Both the position numbers and the translations under genes were made by a program. Of a stretch of 9,717 nucleotides of DNA, positions 1-8,055 are shown one piece after another. The DNA is from Desulfobulbus sp. GTDB taxonomy: Bacteria > Desulfobacterota > Desulfobulbia > Desulfobulbales > Desulfobulbaceae. The stretch is taken from the NCBI GenBank assembly GCA_028684915.1, contig JAQUEZ010000226.1, positions 1 to 9,717 of the forward strand. Direction: 5' to 3'. Each line of letters starts with the position of its first letter. Within the stretch, counting starts at the first letter, position 1. The notes beneath the pieces were generated by a model that saw nothing but the letters and a program-made list of their open reading frames with translations, had not been told where the DNA came from and ran no database searches.

Positions 1-111
1 GACAACGACCGTATCTTGCCGGGGTTTAGGCCGCTGATACACCTGGACGATTTGCCGGGCCAGATATTCAAGTCACTCGGGGCTTATCCCGAGTCGGCCA
101 AATCCAACTGA
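1..111 (+). other. Unassigned open frame running in from the left edge
   Basis: Frame 1 is open from the first base and ends with TGA at 109-111, giving 36 residues that include LIHLDDLPGQIFKSLGAYPE. I do not recognise the protein. The opposite strand is also open over about bases 1-70 (LEYLARQIVQVYQRPKPRQD), and I cannot tell which, if either, is coding. The stretch does not resemble the N-terminal half expected for the IS4 transposase that follows, so a rearrangement junction probably lies near base 110-122. The stretch also carries the hairpin listed separately at 75-94. Confidence 0.2.
75..94. repeat. Perfect 7-bp hairpin
   Basis: ACTCGGG at 75-81 is complementary to CCCGAGT at 88-94, with a 6-nt loop (GCTTAT). 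There is no T-run after it on either strand, so it is not a standard intrinsic terminator. It lies just upstream of the junction where IS4 transposase coding begins, and could be an element end or debris. Confidence 0.45.
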
Positions 112-121
112 ATTTTGTTAC

Positions 122-715
122 CATAGCGTCTACCAGGAACGAATGCGCAAGGCCAACCTGAATGCTCAAAAGAAAGGGCGACAAGTAGGCAAAGAATTTA
201 AAGCACGAGCAAGGCTCAACCTATTCATTACTTCCGCATCAGACGAGTTGCTTGATATTGAAAAGGCGTGGAAGGCCTATACGTTACGCTGGCAGATTGA
301 GCTTGTTTTTAAAACCTGGAAATCGCTGTGGAAAATCGACAAAGTTAAAAAGGTGAAAAAGGATCGTCTTGAGTGCTATATTTACTCGAAATTATTCATT
401 ATTGTACTCAGCATGAATATGTTATGGATAACGCATAATCTCATGCGAGGGCTTTACGGAAAAAATCTCAGTTTCTATAAAGCCTTAAAAACCTGGATGA
501 AATCTCTTGACCGGTTCAAGCAGGTCTTTTTCAACGGGATGGAAGCAGTGACAAGTTTTATGAGAAAGTTTATCGAACTGAGCTGCCGCAAACATTTGTT
601 GGAGAAGAGAAAAAATGGAAACTATTCTCCGGAGATCGTTCAAGACATTTTTACTCTGAGATTTGGTGGAGAATTAATGCCATCATGCGACATAATCTCT
701 GCCGCTACGGCTTAG
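122..715 (+). pseudogene. IS4-family transposase, C-terminal fragment
   Basis: This is the catalytic C-terminal part of a DDE transposase of the IS4 family, which cuts and joins insertion-sequence ends. Reading from ATG 143 (190 residues), the sequence Y46-R49-E53-K60 in AYTLRWQIELVFKTWK matches the IS4 signature Y-(2)-R-(3)-E-(6)-K exactly, so the third catalytic acid is present. The preceding KGRQVGKEFKARARLNLFIT is also typical of the family. Family-like residues (VYQERMRKAN) begin upstream of this ATG, at about 122-128, so ATG 143 is an internal codon rather than the true start. The N-terminal half with both catalytic aspartates is absent: family members are usually about 400 residues or more, and in-frame stop TGA at 35-37 plus unrelated sequence lie upstream. 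The fragment cannot be active alone. The stop TAG is at 713-715, next to a likely element tip. Confidence 0.85.
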
Positions 716-731
716 CCTGACGGCTATGCCC
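713..731. repeat. Probable right tip of the IS4-family element
   Basis: TAGCC (713-717) and GGCTA (722-726) form a short hairpin around TGAC, and the stop codon of the transposase is the first part of it. Read inwards from the right, the sequence GCATAGCCGTCAGGCTAAG looks like an IS4-type terminal inverted repeat. The partner end is not in the window, so the exact tip cannot be fixed. Family resemblance here is from memory. Confidence 0.35.
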
Positions 732-758
732 TATAGTCCCACGTCCCCTATAGTCCCA
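729..758. repeat. Two 13-bp direct repeats at an element junction
   Basis: CCCTATAGTCCCA occurs at 729-741 and again at 746-758, separated by the four bases CGTC. Each unit is centred on the palindrome CTATAG. The pair lies exactly between the end of the IS4 fragment and the point (about 760) where recognisable IS701-type coding on the other strand stops, so it marks a junction. It could be a duplicated target or part of a short dispersed repeat family. Confidence 0.7.
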
Positions 759-1067
759 ATCGGCGTCCAAGGCCACCTGATCCATTACGGGGCGGTAATC
801 CCAGGGAGAATGCGTCGTGAAATGCTGCAATGATTGATACTGCGTTTCCGGCACGACTTCGGTCATCCGTTCTACATTTTTACGGGCAGCCTGCATGAGT
901 CCACTCAGATAACTCAACGACTGCTCGACAACAGAACGCGTCTTGGTGACAAACAAATGTTGGTAACGCGAATGAAAAGCGCAAAACGAATCCGCCACCG
1001 CCTCAAGTGGTCGTTGGCGTATGACATTTTTATTCCTATTTTGGGTTTTCCGAATACGGTCTGTGGC

Positions 1068-1178
1068 TCATCATGATCTCGCTTAAAAAAATTTAACAAC
1101 GTTGGTTCACTATACACAATATGACACATTATTTCAACGTGTTAAGCTGTTTTGTAATGTGATTAAGTAGAACTAAGC
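1068..1178. other. Gap between transposase relic and kinase gene
   Basis: This AT-rich stretch lies downstream of the histidine kinase stop (minus strand). I see no convincing G+C-rich hairpin followed by a T-run, so no intrinsic terminator for the kinase gene is evident. The minus strand also holds an open frame starting MCHIVYSEPTLLNFFK, which I regard as chance. Confidence 0.3.
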
Positions 1179-3836
1179 TTATCCTTTAGAATCTTCGTCC
1201 AGCACTTTCCTTATAAGGGTGGCAAGATCTTTTTTTGCCAGAGGCTTCATCGCAAACCCCTTTATGCCGTCGATCCTGACCTTTTTTTCTGAAATTAGAT
1301 TGCTAAAACCAGTGCAGAGAATGATCGGCAACCTTGGTCGTATCTGCAATATTCGCCTTGCCAGGTCGCTTCCGGTCATGCCAGGCATTGTCTGGTCGGT
1401 AATGACCAAGTCAAACCGGTCCGGGTGATTTTGTATTGTTTTCAGGGCATCAATACTGTTTGTCTTTACGGTCACCATATAACCGAGTCTCTCTAGCATA
1501 GCCTTGCCCATTTCAGCGAGCATCTCCTCATCGTCAATGAAGAGGATGTGTTCCATACCAGTCTGGATTAAATCAAAAGATGTTGTTTCAGCTTCTGGTG
1601 CACCCGTAGATGCATGGATAGGTAGGTATACATGAAAAATTGTCCCTGCGTGCGGTGAGCTTAGGCAGGAAACAAACCCGCCAGATTTCTTTGCTATGCC
1701 ATGGATAATGGCGAGGCCCATCCCTGTCCCTTTGCCGACCTCTTTTGTGGTGAAGAAAGGATCGAAAATTTTATCTATAATTAGGGGTGATATTCCAGGG
1801 CCGGTATCACCAACAGAAATCTCGACAAAAAGTCCAGGCTGCACATGCGGTTCGCACACTAAGTCAGCCTCTGAGAGTTCTTTGTTTCTCAGGAAAATAG
1901 TCAGAGTGCCACCTGCCTCTTCCATAGCGTGAAAGGCATTGGTGCAGAGATTGGTCAGTATCTGTTGGATCTGAGTTGGATCGGCAAAAATCGATTTCAC
2001 ATCCGGATCGATGTTTTGCTGGATGTCGATGGTCGTAGGCAACGAGGCCCGAAGCATCTTTATTGCTTCATTTATGATTAAAGCTGGTTGTAAAACCCTC
2101 TCTTCGGCCTCTGTTTGACGGCTAAAGGCGAGTATCTGCTTTACAAGCTCTTTAGCCCTGTTGCTTGCCACAACGACCTGGTCGATATCATTTCTCAACC
2201 TAGATCCTGTTGGGCAATCCTCTTGTATCATTTCTGCATAACCAAGGATCGCTCCAAGGATATTATTGAAATCGTGAGCGATACCGCCGGCAAGCGTTCC
2301 AATCGATTCCATCTTCTGAGCCTGGGTTAGCTGGGCTTGGAGCCTGGCATTTTCTTCCTCAATCAACTTGCGCGAGGTAATATCCCTGCCAATACCAAGT
2401 ACACCAACAAGATTCCCTGCGGCATCGAACATTGGCGTTTTGATGGTATCTAGCAAGGCGTGATGATTATCGTCAGCAAAGGTGACCCACTCCTCGTTAC
2501 CGTTGGGCTTACCTACCGCTATGGCTTCAAGGTCGTGTTCCCGAAAAAAATCGGCCAACACATGATCTACAAAGTCGTAATCGGTTTTGCCAACGATGGC
2601 CTCTTTTTTTGCGCCGAAGAGACGCTCAAACATCGTATTGCAATCAAGATAAACTCCATCTGGGTCCTTGAGCCATATTAGGTCTGGAATCGTTTCAATA
2701 ATTGTCCTGAGTGATGTTTCACTGGCCACAATCTGTTGTTTTTTGGTTTTAATATCCAAAGCCATATTGTCAAAAGACTTTGCAAGAGCTCCCACTTCAC
2801 CGTCACTATAATCAATATCACTGGTGACGTTTTCGTCACCCTGGCCAAATTTTTGTGTTATCAATGTCAGTTTCTCAATCCTGCGCGCTATTCCGTGGCT
2901 GCCAATAAACCAGGCTATAGCCAAAGCTATAAACAAAGAGAAAAGACTGGTTATAAGTAGTCGGATTAAAATGGCATTAGCCCCTGCCTGTATACGTTCA
3001 TAATTAACACCCATGAACATATACATGTATGGCAGATCGTAATCTTTTAGGCGAAGTGGCTCAAAAACAATGACACTCTTTGCCCCCTCAGAATTCATTG
3101 CTACAATAGAGCCAGCCGCTGAGTCTCTACTAGCAGCACTAAACACTTCGTCTTTGACAGGGGTACCGATAGTAGTTTTTTCTGACAAAGGATAGCGAAA
3201 TAACCGCATGCCCTTATGATCACAAAGGCCAAAGAAAGTGCCCTTGGCATAATCTGCGCGTTCAATTAACTCACCATAATGGTTCAGGCCAACACCGATG
3301 ATAATGGCTCCTACAGGATCATTATGCTCATCAAGAACAGCCATCCCAAAAGGGAAAATCGCCATATTGGAAGACTTGCCTACTACAACTTCGCCAGAAG
3401 CGAATCCCTTTGAACCTATTGCCTCCTTGAATTGTTTTCGATCGGCAAAATTTAATGATAGGATTTTATCATGGTCTTTGCCTGCTGCCACAACATTGCC
3501 CCATAAATCCAAAAGTATTACATTGGAATAGATAGGATTAGTTTCCAATAATGTGGCTAGGATCACGCGTGATCGTTCAATATTTGCATCTCGAATCTCT
3601 GGCATTGATGCCACAGTCCTGAGCAAAGTTCTGGTGGAATCAGTAATTCTCTGTTGAACCTCAACTAAACCGTTCAGGAATATAGCAACATCCTTTTTGG
3701 CCTGTTTGACTGCATGCTTTCTGTTTGTAAACTCCGTTGCAAAAAGCACTAAAAACACTGGCATTACAGCCAGCAAGACAAGAATGATTATTTTTTTTCT
3801 AATGGAACCATGAAATAGTCGAATTCGCACGAGCAT
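1179..3836 (-). CDS. Hybrid sensor histidine kinase (Cache-HAMP-PAS-HisKA-HATPase-REC)
   Basis: An inner-membrane kinase that should sense a periplasmic signal and pass phosphate from its own histidine to its own receiver. Numbering from upstream ATG 3851 (890 residues): TM1 about 20-41; periplasmic dCache-like sensor about 42-290; TM2 about 291-317; HAMP about 315-370; PAS about 378-497; coiled linker; HisKA with H526 in GGIAHDFNN; HATPase with N-box N634/N638, GDTGPGI (681-687), FDPFFTT (696-702) and GKGTGMGLA (707-715); receiver with D773/D774, phospho-acceptor D819 in ITDQTMPG, T847 and K869. All motifs look intact. Start choice: AAGGAGGT (3838-3845) overlaps codons of the longest frame. 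It sits 2 bases before ATG 3836 and 8 before GTG 3830, so translation should begin at one of these, GTG 3830 having the better spacing. No partner regulator or Hpt gene lies in the window. The ligand is not deducible. Confidence 0.93.
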   Translation of the reverse strand: MLVRIRLFHGSIRKKIIILVLLAVMPVFLVLFATEFTNRKHAVKQAKKDVAIFLNGLVEVQQRITDSTRTLLRTVASMPEIRDANIERSRVILATLLETNPIYSNVILLDLWGNVVAAGKDHDKILSLNFADRKQFKEAIGSKGFASGEVVVGKSSNMAIFPFGMAVLDEHNDPVGAIIIGVGLNHYGELIERADYAKGTFFGLCDHKGMRLFRYPLSEKTTIGTPVKDEVFSAASRDSAAGSIVAMNSEGAKSVIVFEPLRLKDYDLPYMYMFMGVNYERIQAGANAILIRLLITSLFSLFIALAIAWFIGSHGIARRIEKLTLITQKFGQGDENVTSDIDYSDGEVGALAKSFDNMALDIKTKKQQIVASETSLRTIIETIPDLIWLKDPDGVYLDCNTMFERLFGAKKEAIVGKTDYDFVDHVLADFFREHDLEAIAVGKPNGNEEWVTFADDNHHALLDTIKTPMFDAAGNLVGVLGIGRDITSRKLIEEENARLQAQLTQAQKMESIGTLAGGIAHDFNNILGAILGYAEMIQEDCPTGSRLRNDIDQVVVASNRAKELVKQILAFSRQTEAEERVLQPALIINEAIKMLRASLPTTIDIQQNIDPDVKSIFADPTQIQQILTNLCTNAFHAMEEAGGTLTIFLRNKELSEADLVCEPHVQPGLFVEISVGDTGPGISPLIIDKIFDPFFTTKEVGKGTGMGLAIIHGIAKKSGGFVSCLSSPHAGTIFHVYLPIHASTGAPEAETTSFDLIQTGMEHILFIDDEEMLAEMGKAMLERLGYMVTVKTNSIDALKTIQNHPDRFDLVITDQTMPGMTGSDLARRILQIRPRLPIILCTGFSNLISEKKVRIDGIKGFAMKPLAKKDLATLIRKVLDEDSKG

Positions 3837-3837
3837 T

Positions 3838-3845
3838 ACCTCCTT
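3838..3845 (-). promoter_or_regulatory. Shine-Dalgarno deciding the kinase start
   Basis: The minus strand reads AAGGAGGT, a near-perfect Shine-Dalgarno. It lies within codons 3-5 of the frame opened by ATG 3851, which rules out that ATG as the likely start. Spacing to GTG 3830 is 8 nt and to ATG 3836 only 2 nt. Confidence 0.75.
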
Positions 3846-3904
3846 AATCATTTTTAAAATGACAAGAGATACTCTGTCGATTTTGATAAAAAATACTAAA
3901 CAAC

Positions 3905-3923
3905 CACCGAATGTAAGTCGGTG
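3905..3923. repeat. Hairpin between kinase gene and IS200-type relic
   Basis: CACCGA (3905-3910) pairs with TCGGTG (3918-3923) across a 7-nt loop, ATGTAAG. It lies between the kinase gene upstream region and the 3' end of the TnpA relic. It could be the outer subterminal hairpin of the IS200/IS605 element, whose ends are imperfect palindromes rather than inverted repeats. It could also sit in the kinase leader or promoter region. Confidence 0.45.
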
Positions 3924-3955
3924 TGTTTAAGATCGCGGCCTGAAAGTCCAGCAAC

Positions 3956-3977
3956 ACCGGCAGGCTGCGCAGCCGGT
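3956..3977. repeat. Bulged palindrome abutting the TnpA stop
   Basis: GGCTGCGCAGCC (3963-3974) is a perfect 12-bp palindrome. With flanking ACCGG and CGGT it forms a longer hairpin interrupted by a small bulge on the left arm. It ends one base before the TAA of the TnpA relic (3978-3980). Position and shape fit the right-end hairpin recognised by Y1 (HUH) transposases. Confidence 0.5.
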
Positions 3978-4365
3978 TTAAGGCTCAATATCGAAACGGT
4001 CATTAGGCTTGGGTTCAAAATGATGTGCGAGGTATTCTTCGATCATTTCTTTTGTCAGCTCGCCAGCCGTTACGCAAAAGTACCCACGGGCCCAAAAGTG
4101 CCGTCCCCAATATCGCTTCTTTACATAGGAAAATTCTTCAAAAAGCTTACGAGATGCTCGGTGGTGAAGAAACCAGAATATGGACATGGTCCTTGCTCAC
4201 TGCACCTCGCAAAATCTGAATCTCGTGCCGTTCACATGTCTGGCGGACTAATTCACGGACTCGAAGGGCAATATCACCTACAAGTACGTGATAACGATAT
4301 TTTGTCACCCAGACAAAATGATATTCGATCTTGTATTTGGTATGGTTTTCTTGGCGATATTCCAT
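3978..4365 (-). pseudogene. tnpA: IS200/IS605-family TnpA, broken by an internal deletion
   Basis: This encodes a Y1 tyrosine (HUH) transposase that moves single-stranded IS200/IS605 DNA. The first part, from ATG 4365, has the family N-terminus (EYRQENHTKYKIEYHFVWVTKYRYHVL) and the HUH motif in DHVHILVSSPP. It then hits TAA after PPSIS near 4150. The second part, in another frame, resumes at SRKLFEEFSYVKKRYWGRHFWARGYF and continues through LTKEMIEEYLAHHF, where the tyrosine is the likely nucleophile, to TAA at 3978-3980. Intact relatives carry a segment of the type APSKLVQYLKGR between PPS and SRKL. It is missing here, so the break is a deletion of roughly a dozen codons that also shifts the frame. 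No tnpB accompanies it. Both catalytic halves are present, but no single protein can be made. Confidence 0.85.
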
Positions 4366-4384
4366 ACTCGCCAGTATAAGCCAG

Positions 4385-4394
4385 CTGCTAGCAG
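4385..4394. repeat. 10-bp perfect palindrome upstream of TnpA
   Basis: CTGCTAGCAG is its own reverse complement. It lies 20 bases upstream of the TnpA start and next to the hairpin at 4402-4418, so it probably belongs to the left end of the IS200/IS605 element. Confidence 0.4.
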
Positions 4395-4401
4395 AATGCT
4401 A

Positions 4402-4418
4402 CCCGTCTAAAAGGCGGG
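4402..4418. repeat. Left-end hairpin of the IS200/IS605 relic, terminator-like
   Basis: CCCGTC (4402-4407) pairs with GGCGGG (4413-4418), with one G-T pair, across the loop TAAAA. On the plus strand it is followed by GGTTTTAACCTTTT. Elements of this family often carry a terminator-like hairpin at the end upstream of tnpA that shields the gene from outside transcription. Here the plus-strand T-rich tail would stop transcription leaving the relic rightwards, so the shielding role is uncertain. Confidence 0.5.
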
Positions 4419-4429
4419 GGTTTTAACCT

Positions 4430-4668
4430 TTTCCTCGGACAAATAAATAAGCTTATAAATTGTGACTGAACGAAAACCGAAAAAGAAACGAACAAAAGCA
4501 AGATGCCCATCGGTTTCAATGTGAAGATTCTTGCGGTGACCAAGTGGCTTAAGTCATCTTTCAGAAAATTAAGGTGATACTATGGCAAAGCACTGTTTTG
4601 TGGTACTCCAATCAAAAAATCTTCATTTTTTAAAATTTTAGTTTTTCAATATAATTCTAGAAAGATAA
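4430..4668. other. AT-rich gap with no recognisable gene
   Basis: No homology-like coding was recognised. A 24-codon frame starts at ATG 4503 and stops at TGA 4575-4577. A longer minus-strand frame crosses the same stretch with hydrophobic low-complexity residues. I trust neither. The gap separates the IS200/IS605 end hairpin from the first plausible IS66 TnpC codons and may contain the missing upstream part of the IS66 element. Confidence 0.3.
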
Positions 4669-5937
4669 CTTGAGAAAATAAGTTTTCGTTCGAGCACTAA
4701 ATACTCAACCACCTCCAACCGCCCACCCTCAACGGACAAACCTTTTCCCAAAAAATATCGGGAAGTAAAACCCGAGCCAGCCGTCAAAGGCAAACCCGGG
4801 CACGCAAAGGGCACAAGGGATATCGCCAACCTTTGTTGGCCCCCCCGTCACTCGGCCTGTGCATCCCGGCCCTTGCACCTGCGGCTGCGGCGAGTTCCGC
4901 GATCTTGAGCCGTATTACACCCATCAATATATCGAATTGCCCAAGGTTGCTCTGCCGGTGCTGCACGTTATCCTTTTCAAAGGTCGCTGCGTCTCTTGCG
5001 GTAAAATCGGCAAAGGCGCTATCCCCCACGAACACCGCTACGGCTTCGGGCCACGGTTTACCGCGCTGGTTGCAGAAATTACCGGCATTGCGGGATAACC
5101 CGTCCGCACCTTCTGCACCTCGGTGCTGGGCGTCAGTATAAGCATCGGTACTCTGCAGAAATAGATCGATCGCATGGCAGCAGCCACCCTTCCGAATTAC
5201 GAAGCCATCGGAGTCAAGGCCTGCTGCGCTCCCATCAACCACCTCGATGAAACTTCCTGGACAAACGGGGCAAACTCCACTGGCTCTGGGTGATGGTGGG
5301 GCCGCTGGTCGCCTTCTTCATGATCCATCCCAACCGTTCCCAAAAGGCCTTCGAACAACTCATCGGTTACTGGAACGGCATCCTCGTCAGCGACAACGAC
5401 GCCGGTTATCGCAAATGGACCAATCAACGCCAGACCTGTCTGGCCCATCTTATCCGCCAGGCCAATGTCCTTGCCCTGCGAAAAGACCACGAACTCGCCG
5501 CCTGTGGCAAGTGGGCCAGGGATGAACTCCAGCGTCTTTGCAAAATGCCCCACGAATCGCCCACCCGCGGCCAATGGTCAGCATTTTTTGCCAGGTTCTG
5601 TCGACTTATCGCACTGTACCGAAATTCCGAAAGCGATGCCGGCAAACTCATCCGTCTGCTCAATAAAGAAATGGAGCATCTCTTTGCCTTTCTTCATGAG
5701 GCCGGCGTTCAGCCAACCAACAACCTCGCGGAACGGACTATTCGGTTCGCGGTGCTCTGGCGCAAACGCAGCTTCGTGAGCAACTCAGACAAAGGTTGCC
5801 GCTGGGTGGAGAGGATACTCACATTTAAACGAACCTGTCGTCTGCATAACAAGCCAACCTTCGAGGTTCTCATTGAGGCCATGACCGCGCATTGCCAAGG
5901 ACACCCTCCGGACATCTCATGGATTACCTCTCTGTAA
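4669..5937 (+). pseudogene. tnpC: IS66-family transposase TnpC, decayed
   Basis: Pieced together over two frames, this is an IS66-type DDE transposase. Frame 1 (from 4669, after TAA 4666-4668) gives SNRPPSTDKP and KGKPGHAKGTRD, the usual N-terminal linker. After a run of seven Cs (4840-4846) the reading moves to frame 2: VHPGPCTCGCGEF and RCVSCGK supply the zinc-finger cysteines. In-frame stops follow at 5096-5098 and 5162-5164, while family sequence (TFCTSVLGVSISIGTLQ, then HLDETSW with the first catalytic Asp at 5246-5248) continues. A one-base loss near 5264-5268 returns it to frame 1 for WLWVMVGPLVAFFMIHPNRS, the second Asp in VSDNDAGY (5392-5394) and the Glu of NNLAERTIRFAVLWRKRSF (5731-5733), ending at TAA 5935-5937. 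All three catalytic acids survive, but two frameshifts and two stops make it dead. The first part of the N-terminus is missing or unreadable, and tnpA/tnpB are absent. Confidence 0.88.
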
Positions 5938-5972
5938 TTTCCCCTGACTTCCTAAAGTGGACCTGAACTTTT

Positions 5973-7979
5973 TCATACTTTAAAACGGTTGACCATGGCA
6001 TTGAGTTCGCTAGCTAACCTGGAAAGATCGGTCGCGTTCTGGTTCACAAGACTGCTATTCTTGGACATATCGACGGCCGCATCCTTGACCTCGCTAATAT
6101 CCTGGGCGATCTGGGAGGAAACCACTGAACTCTGCGAAACATTCTGATTGACCTCATTGATGCCGACCGAGGCCTGACCAATATTGCTGGCAATTTCCTT
6201 GGTTGCAGCAGACTGTTCTTCCACTGCTCCGGCAATGGCGACAACGATTTGATTGACTTCGTTTACCACCGTGGTAATGGCAGTAATTTCGTCTACCGTT
6301 CCCTTAGTCGAATACTGGATCCCTTCTACTCGCTTCTTGATCTCATTGGTTGCGGAGGCGGTTTGCCGTGCCAATTCCTTGATTTCATTGGCGACAACCG
6401 CAAAGCCCTTACCCGCATCGCCAGCTCGTGCCGCTTCGATGGTGGCATTAAGAGCTAGTAGATTCACCTGCTCGGAAATATCGGTGATCGTCTCGATCAC
6501 CTTACCAATATCTTTTGCAGATTCGCCCAACTCGCTAATCTGTACCGAGGCTTTTTCGGTCTGAGCAACAGCCCCAGAAGTGATATTGCTCGCTTTGTCG
6601 GCATTGCCAGCTATCTGAGTGATGGTCGAGGTCATGTCTTCTACGGACCTGGCCACCATACTGACATTGTTCGAGGCCTCGCCCATAGCAGCTGCCATGG
6701 CGCCCATATTGCCGCTCATTTCATCGCCAGCGGCGGCAACGGTGTTCGCTTTATCCGACGTCTGATCGGCCCCAGACGACATCTGCTTGGCAATATCCAG
6801 CAACTGCCTGGAGGATGTCCGGAGCAATCCAGCATTTTGAGCTACATCCCGGATCACTGCCTGCATTTTTTCAATAAAAACATTGAACCACTTGGCCAGT
6901 TCGCCCATCTCATCCTGCGATTTCACCTCCAATCGGTGGGTCAAATCCCCTTCACCCTCGGCAATATCCTTGAGTCCCGCCACGACCTGATGAAGCGGTC
7001 TGGTGATTGCATTTACCAGAAAATAGGAGAGGCCCAAGAAAGCAGCCATACCGATACCCACGATAATGGCAATCGTCATGACTGCCGATTTGGTCTGGCG
7101 TACAATAATGGCATTAGTCAAACCGACCGTGACCTCCACCGGCTTGATGGCTAGTTTTCCGGTGACGTCGAGCTGCCTGATTGCTTCCCGTTCCTTGACG
7201 CCAAGCTTTTGGGATTCCTCGATCAGTTTAAGAAAAGTTTGGATCGTTCCCTTGATCTCCCTGGCCTGGTCGACAAACTCCTTGTTTTGCAGCGCAACAG
7301 AGGTTTCATGCAGAGCCGGTATACTGTTTTTAACAATGATGTCGGTGGACTGTTTGAAGGCGGCAAAAAGCTTGGTGTCGCCGGAAAGAAGGAACTGATA
7401 CTGCAAGCTTTGAAGCTGGAGAAAACCGATTTTGCAATCCCGAACGATGTTCAGCATTTCATTCTCCACCGCGTTGAGATCTTCCCCCTGCATCTGGAGG
7501 TTTGACTGACGCGCTTCCAGATCCCTCTGGATTGTCCCTAAAATACCCAATGCACGGGACAGCGGCTGGAACATATCCTTTTTCAATTGATCCTGTTGTC
7601 TATGGGACGTAACAACCTCGCCAAACATCTGTTGGTATTTCTCTAGAAGTCCTTTGGCGTCTATCAATTGTTTGGCGATCTCCTGGTCACGGCTCTCCTG
7701 CGAGACCGCGTCAAGAGCCGTGTTCGTGTCGAGGATCAGTTGCTCAAACTGCCCCTTAACCTCACCGGAAAAAAACTGCAGATAAGTTTTTTCCGCGATT
7801 CTGGCATCCTGAAGGTTGCCGATGAGTCGGTTGAAGTCAAATTTTGTGGTGTTGGCTTGACTGATGTTGCCGTAGTAATGAATCCCGGTCGCCACCAAGG
7901 AGAGAATGATCACAATTGTGAAGAGCACCAGCCCGTAGAGCCTGCTTTTCAAGCTGGGAGTTAGAAGAAAAATGGCCAT
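5973..7979 (-). CDS. Methyl-accepting chemotaxis protein with long helical sensor domain
   Basis: A transmembrane chemoreceptor (668 residues from this start) that would control CheA/CheW arrays. TM1 is about 14-34. An all-helical periplasmic domain of about 250 residues follows (about 40-295), a length fitting the two-bundle HBM type better than a simple 4HB domain. TM2 is about 299-322 and HAMP about 324-376 ([11 protein letters not shown] ... [11 protein letters not shown]). The signalling coiled coil runs to about 660, with its hairpin tip at [39 protein letters not shown] (501-539) and methylation-type sequence near [14 protein letters not shown] (583-596). It ends NRFKV with no CheR-binding pentapeptide. 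The longest frame begins at 8084, but ATG 7979 is preceded by AGGA (7986-7989) at 6-nt spacing and starts the [14 protein letters not shown] membrane anchor, so I chose it. No che genes are in the window. The ligand is unknown. Confidence 0.92.
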   Translation of the reverse strand: MAIFLLTPSLKSRLYGLVLFTIVIILSLVATGIHYYGNISQANTTKFDFNRLIGNLQDARIAEKTYLQFFSGEVKGQFEQLILDTNTALDAVSQESRDQEIAKQLIDAKGLLEKYQQMFGEVVTSHRQQDQLKKDMFQPLSRALGILGTIQRDLEARQSNLQMQGEDLNAVENEMLNIVRDCKIGFLQLQSLQYQFLLSGDTKLFAAFKQSTDIIVKNSIPALHETSVALQNKEFVDQAREIKGTIQTFLKLIEESQKLGVKEREAIRQLDVTGKLAIKPVEVTVGLTNAIIVRQTKSAVMTIAIIVGIGMAAFLGLSYFLVNAITRPLHQVVAGLKDIAEGEGDLTHRLEVKSQDEMGELAKWFNVFIEKMQAVIRDVAQNAGLLRTSSRQLLDIAKQMSSGADQTSDKANTVAAAGDEMSGNMGAMAAAMGEASNNVSMVARSVEDMTSTITQIAGNADKASNITSGAVAQTEKASVQISELGESAKDIGKVIETITDISEQVNLLALNATIEAARAGDAGKGFAVVANEIKELARQTASATNEIKKRVEGIQYSTKGTVDEITAITTVVNEVNQIVVAIAGAVEEQSAATKEIASNIGQASVGINEVNQNVSQSSVVSSQIAQDISEVKDAAVDMSKNSSLVNQNATDLSRLASELNAMVNRFKV

Positions 7980-8055
7980 GGTCGATCCTGTCCGAATGAG
8001 TGACTGGGTTTCCCCGATGGACCTCGCGCCCCGCGGGTCTACAGGAAAATGACCG

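Larger units (their letters stand above)
705..998 (-). pseudogene. IS701-type transposase, N-terminal fragment
   Basis: The protein reads FCAFHSRYQHLFVTKTRSVVEQSLSYLSGLMQAARKNVERM followed by a QSLQHFTTHSPWDYRPVMDQVALDAD segment, the N-terminal helical region of IS701-family (DDE endonuclease superfamily) transposases. Full-length members are around 400 residues. Here family-like sequence ends after VALDAD, near base 760, and the remaining residues translate the 13-bp direct repeats and the IS4 element tip. All catalytic residues are missing. The GTG at 998 is only a convenient start: the frame stays open upstream to about 1067 (preceded by TGA at 1068-1070) with plausible residues such as VIRQRPLEAVADSF, so the true start may lie higher or be damaged. 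The gene was probably cut by arrival of the IS4 element or a later deletion. Confidence 0.7.

Noticed and set aside
3841..3900. Sigma-70 promoter for the kinase gene
   Set aside because: Several AT-rich half-matches exist, but none has acceptable -35 and -10 boxes at proper spacing with room for the ribosome binding site.
3921..4379. Plus-strand 152-residue open frame across the IS200/IS605 region
   Set aside because: It is antisense to recognisable TnpA sequence and has no protein features of its own.
4503..4577. 24-codon frame starting MPIGFNVKIL
   Set aside because: There is no convincing ribosome binding site or family resemblance, and it lies in a gap between dead elements.
4784..5242. 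Minus-strand 152-residue open frame over the IS66 zinc-finger region
   Set aside because: The plus strand carries the cysteine motifs and conserved IS66 blocks, so the minus frame is a shadow.
5197..5574. Minus-strand 125-residue open frame
   Set aside because: It is the complement of IS66 tnpC, which shows clear family motifs in the plus-strand frames.
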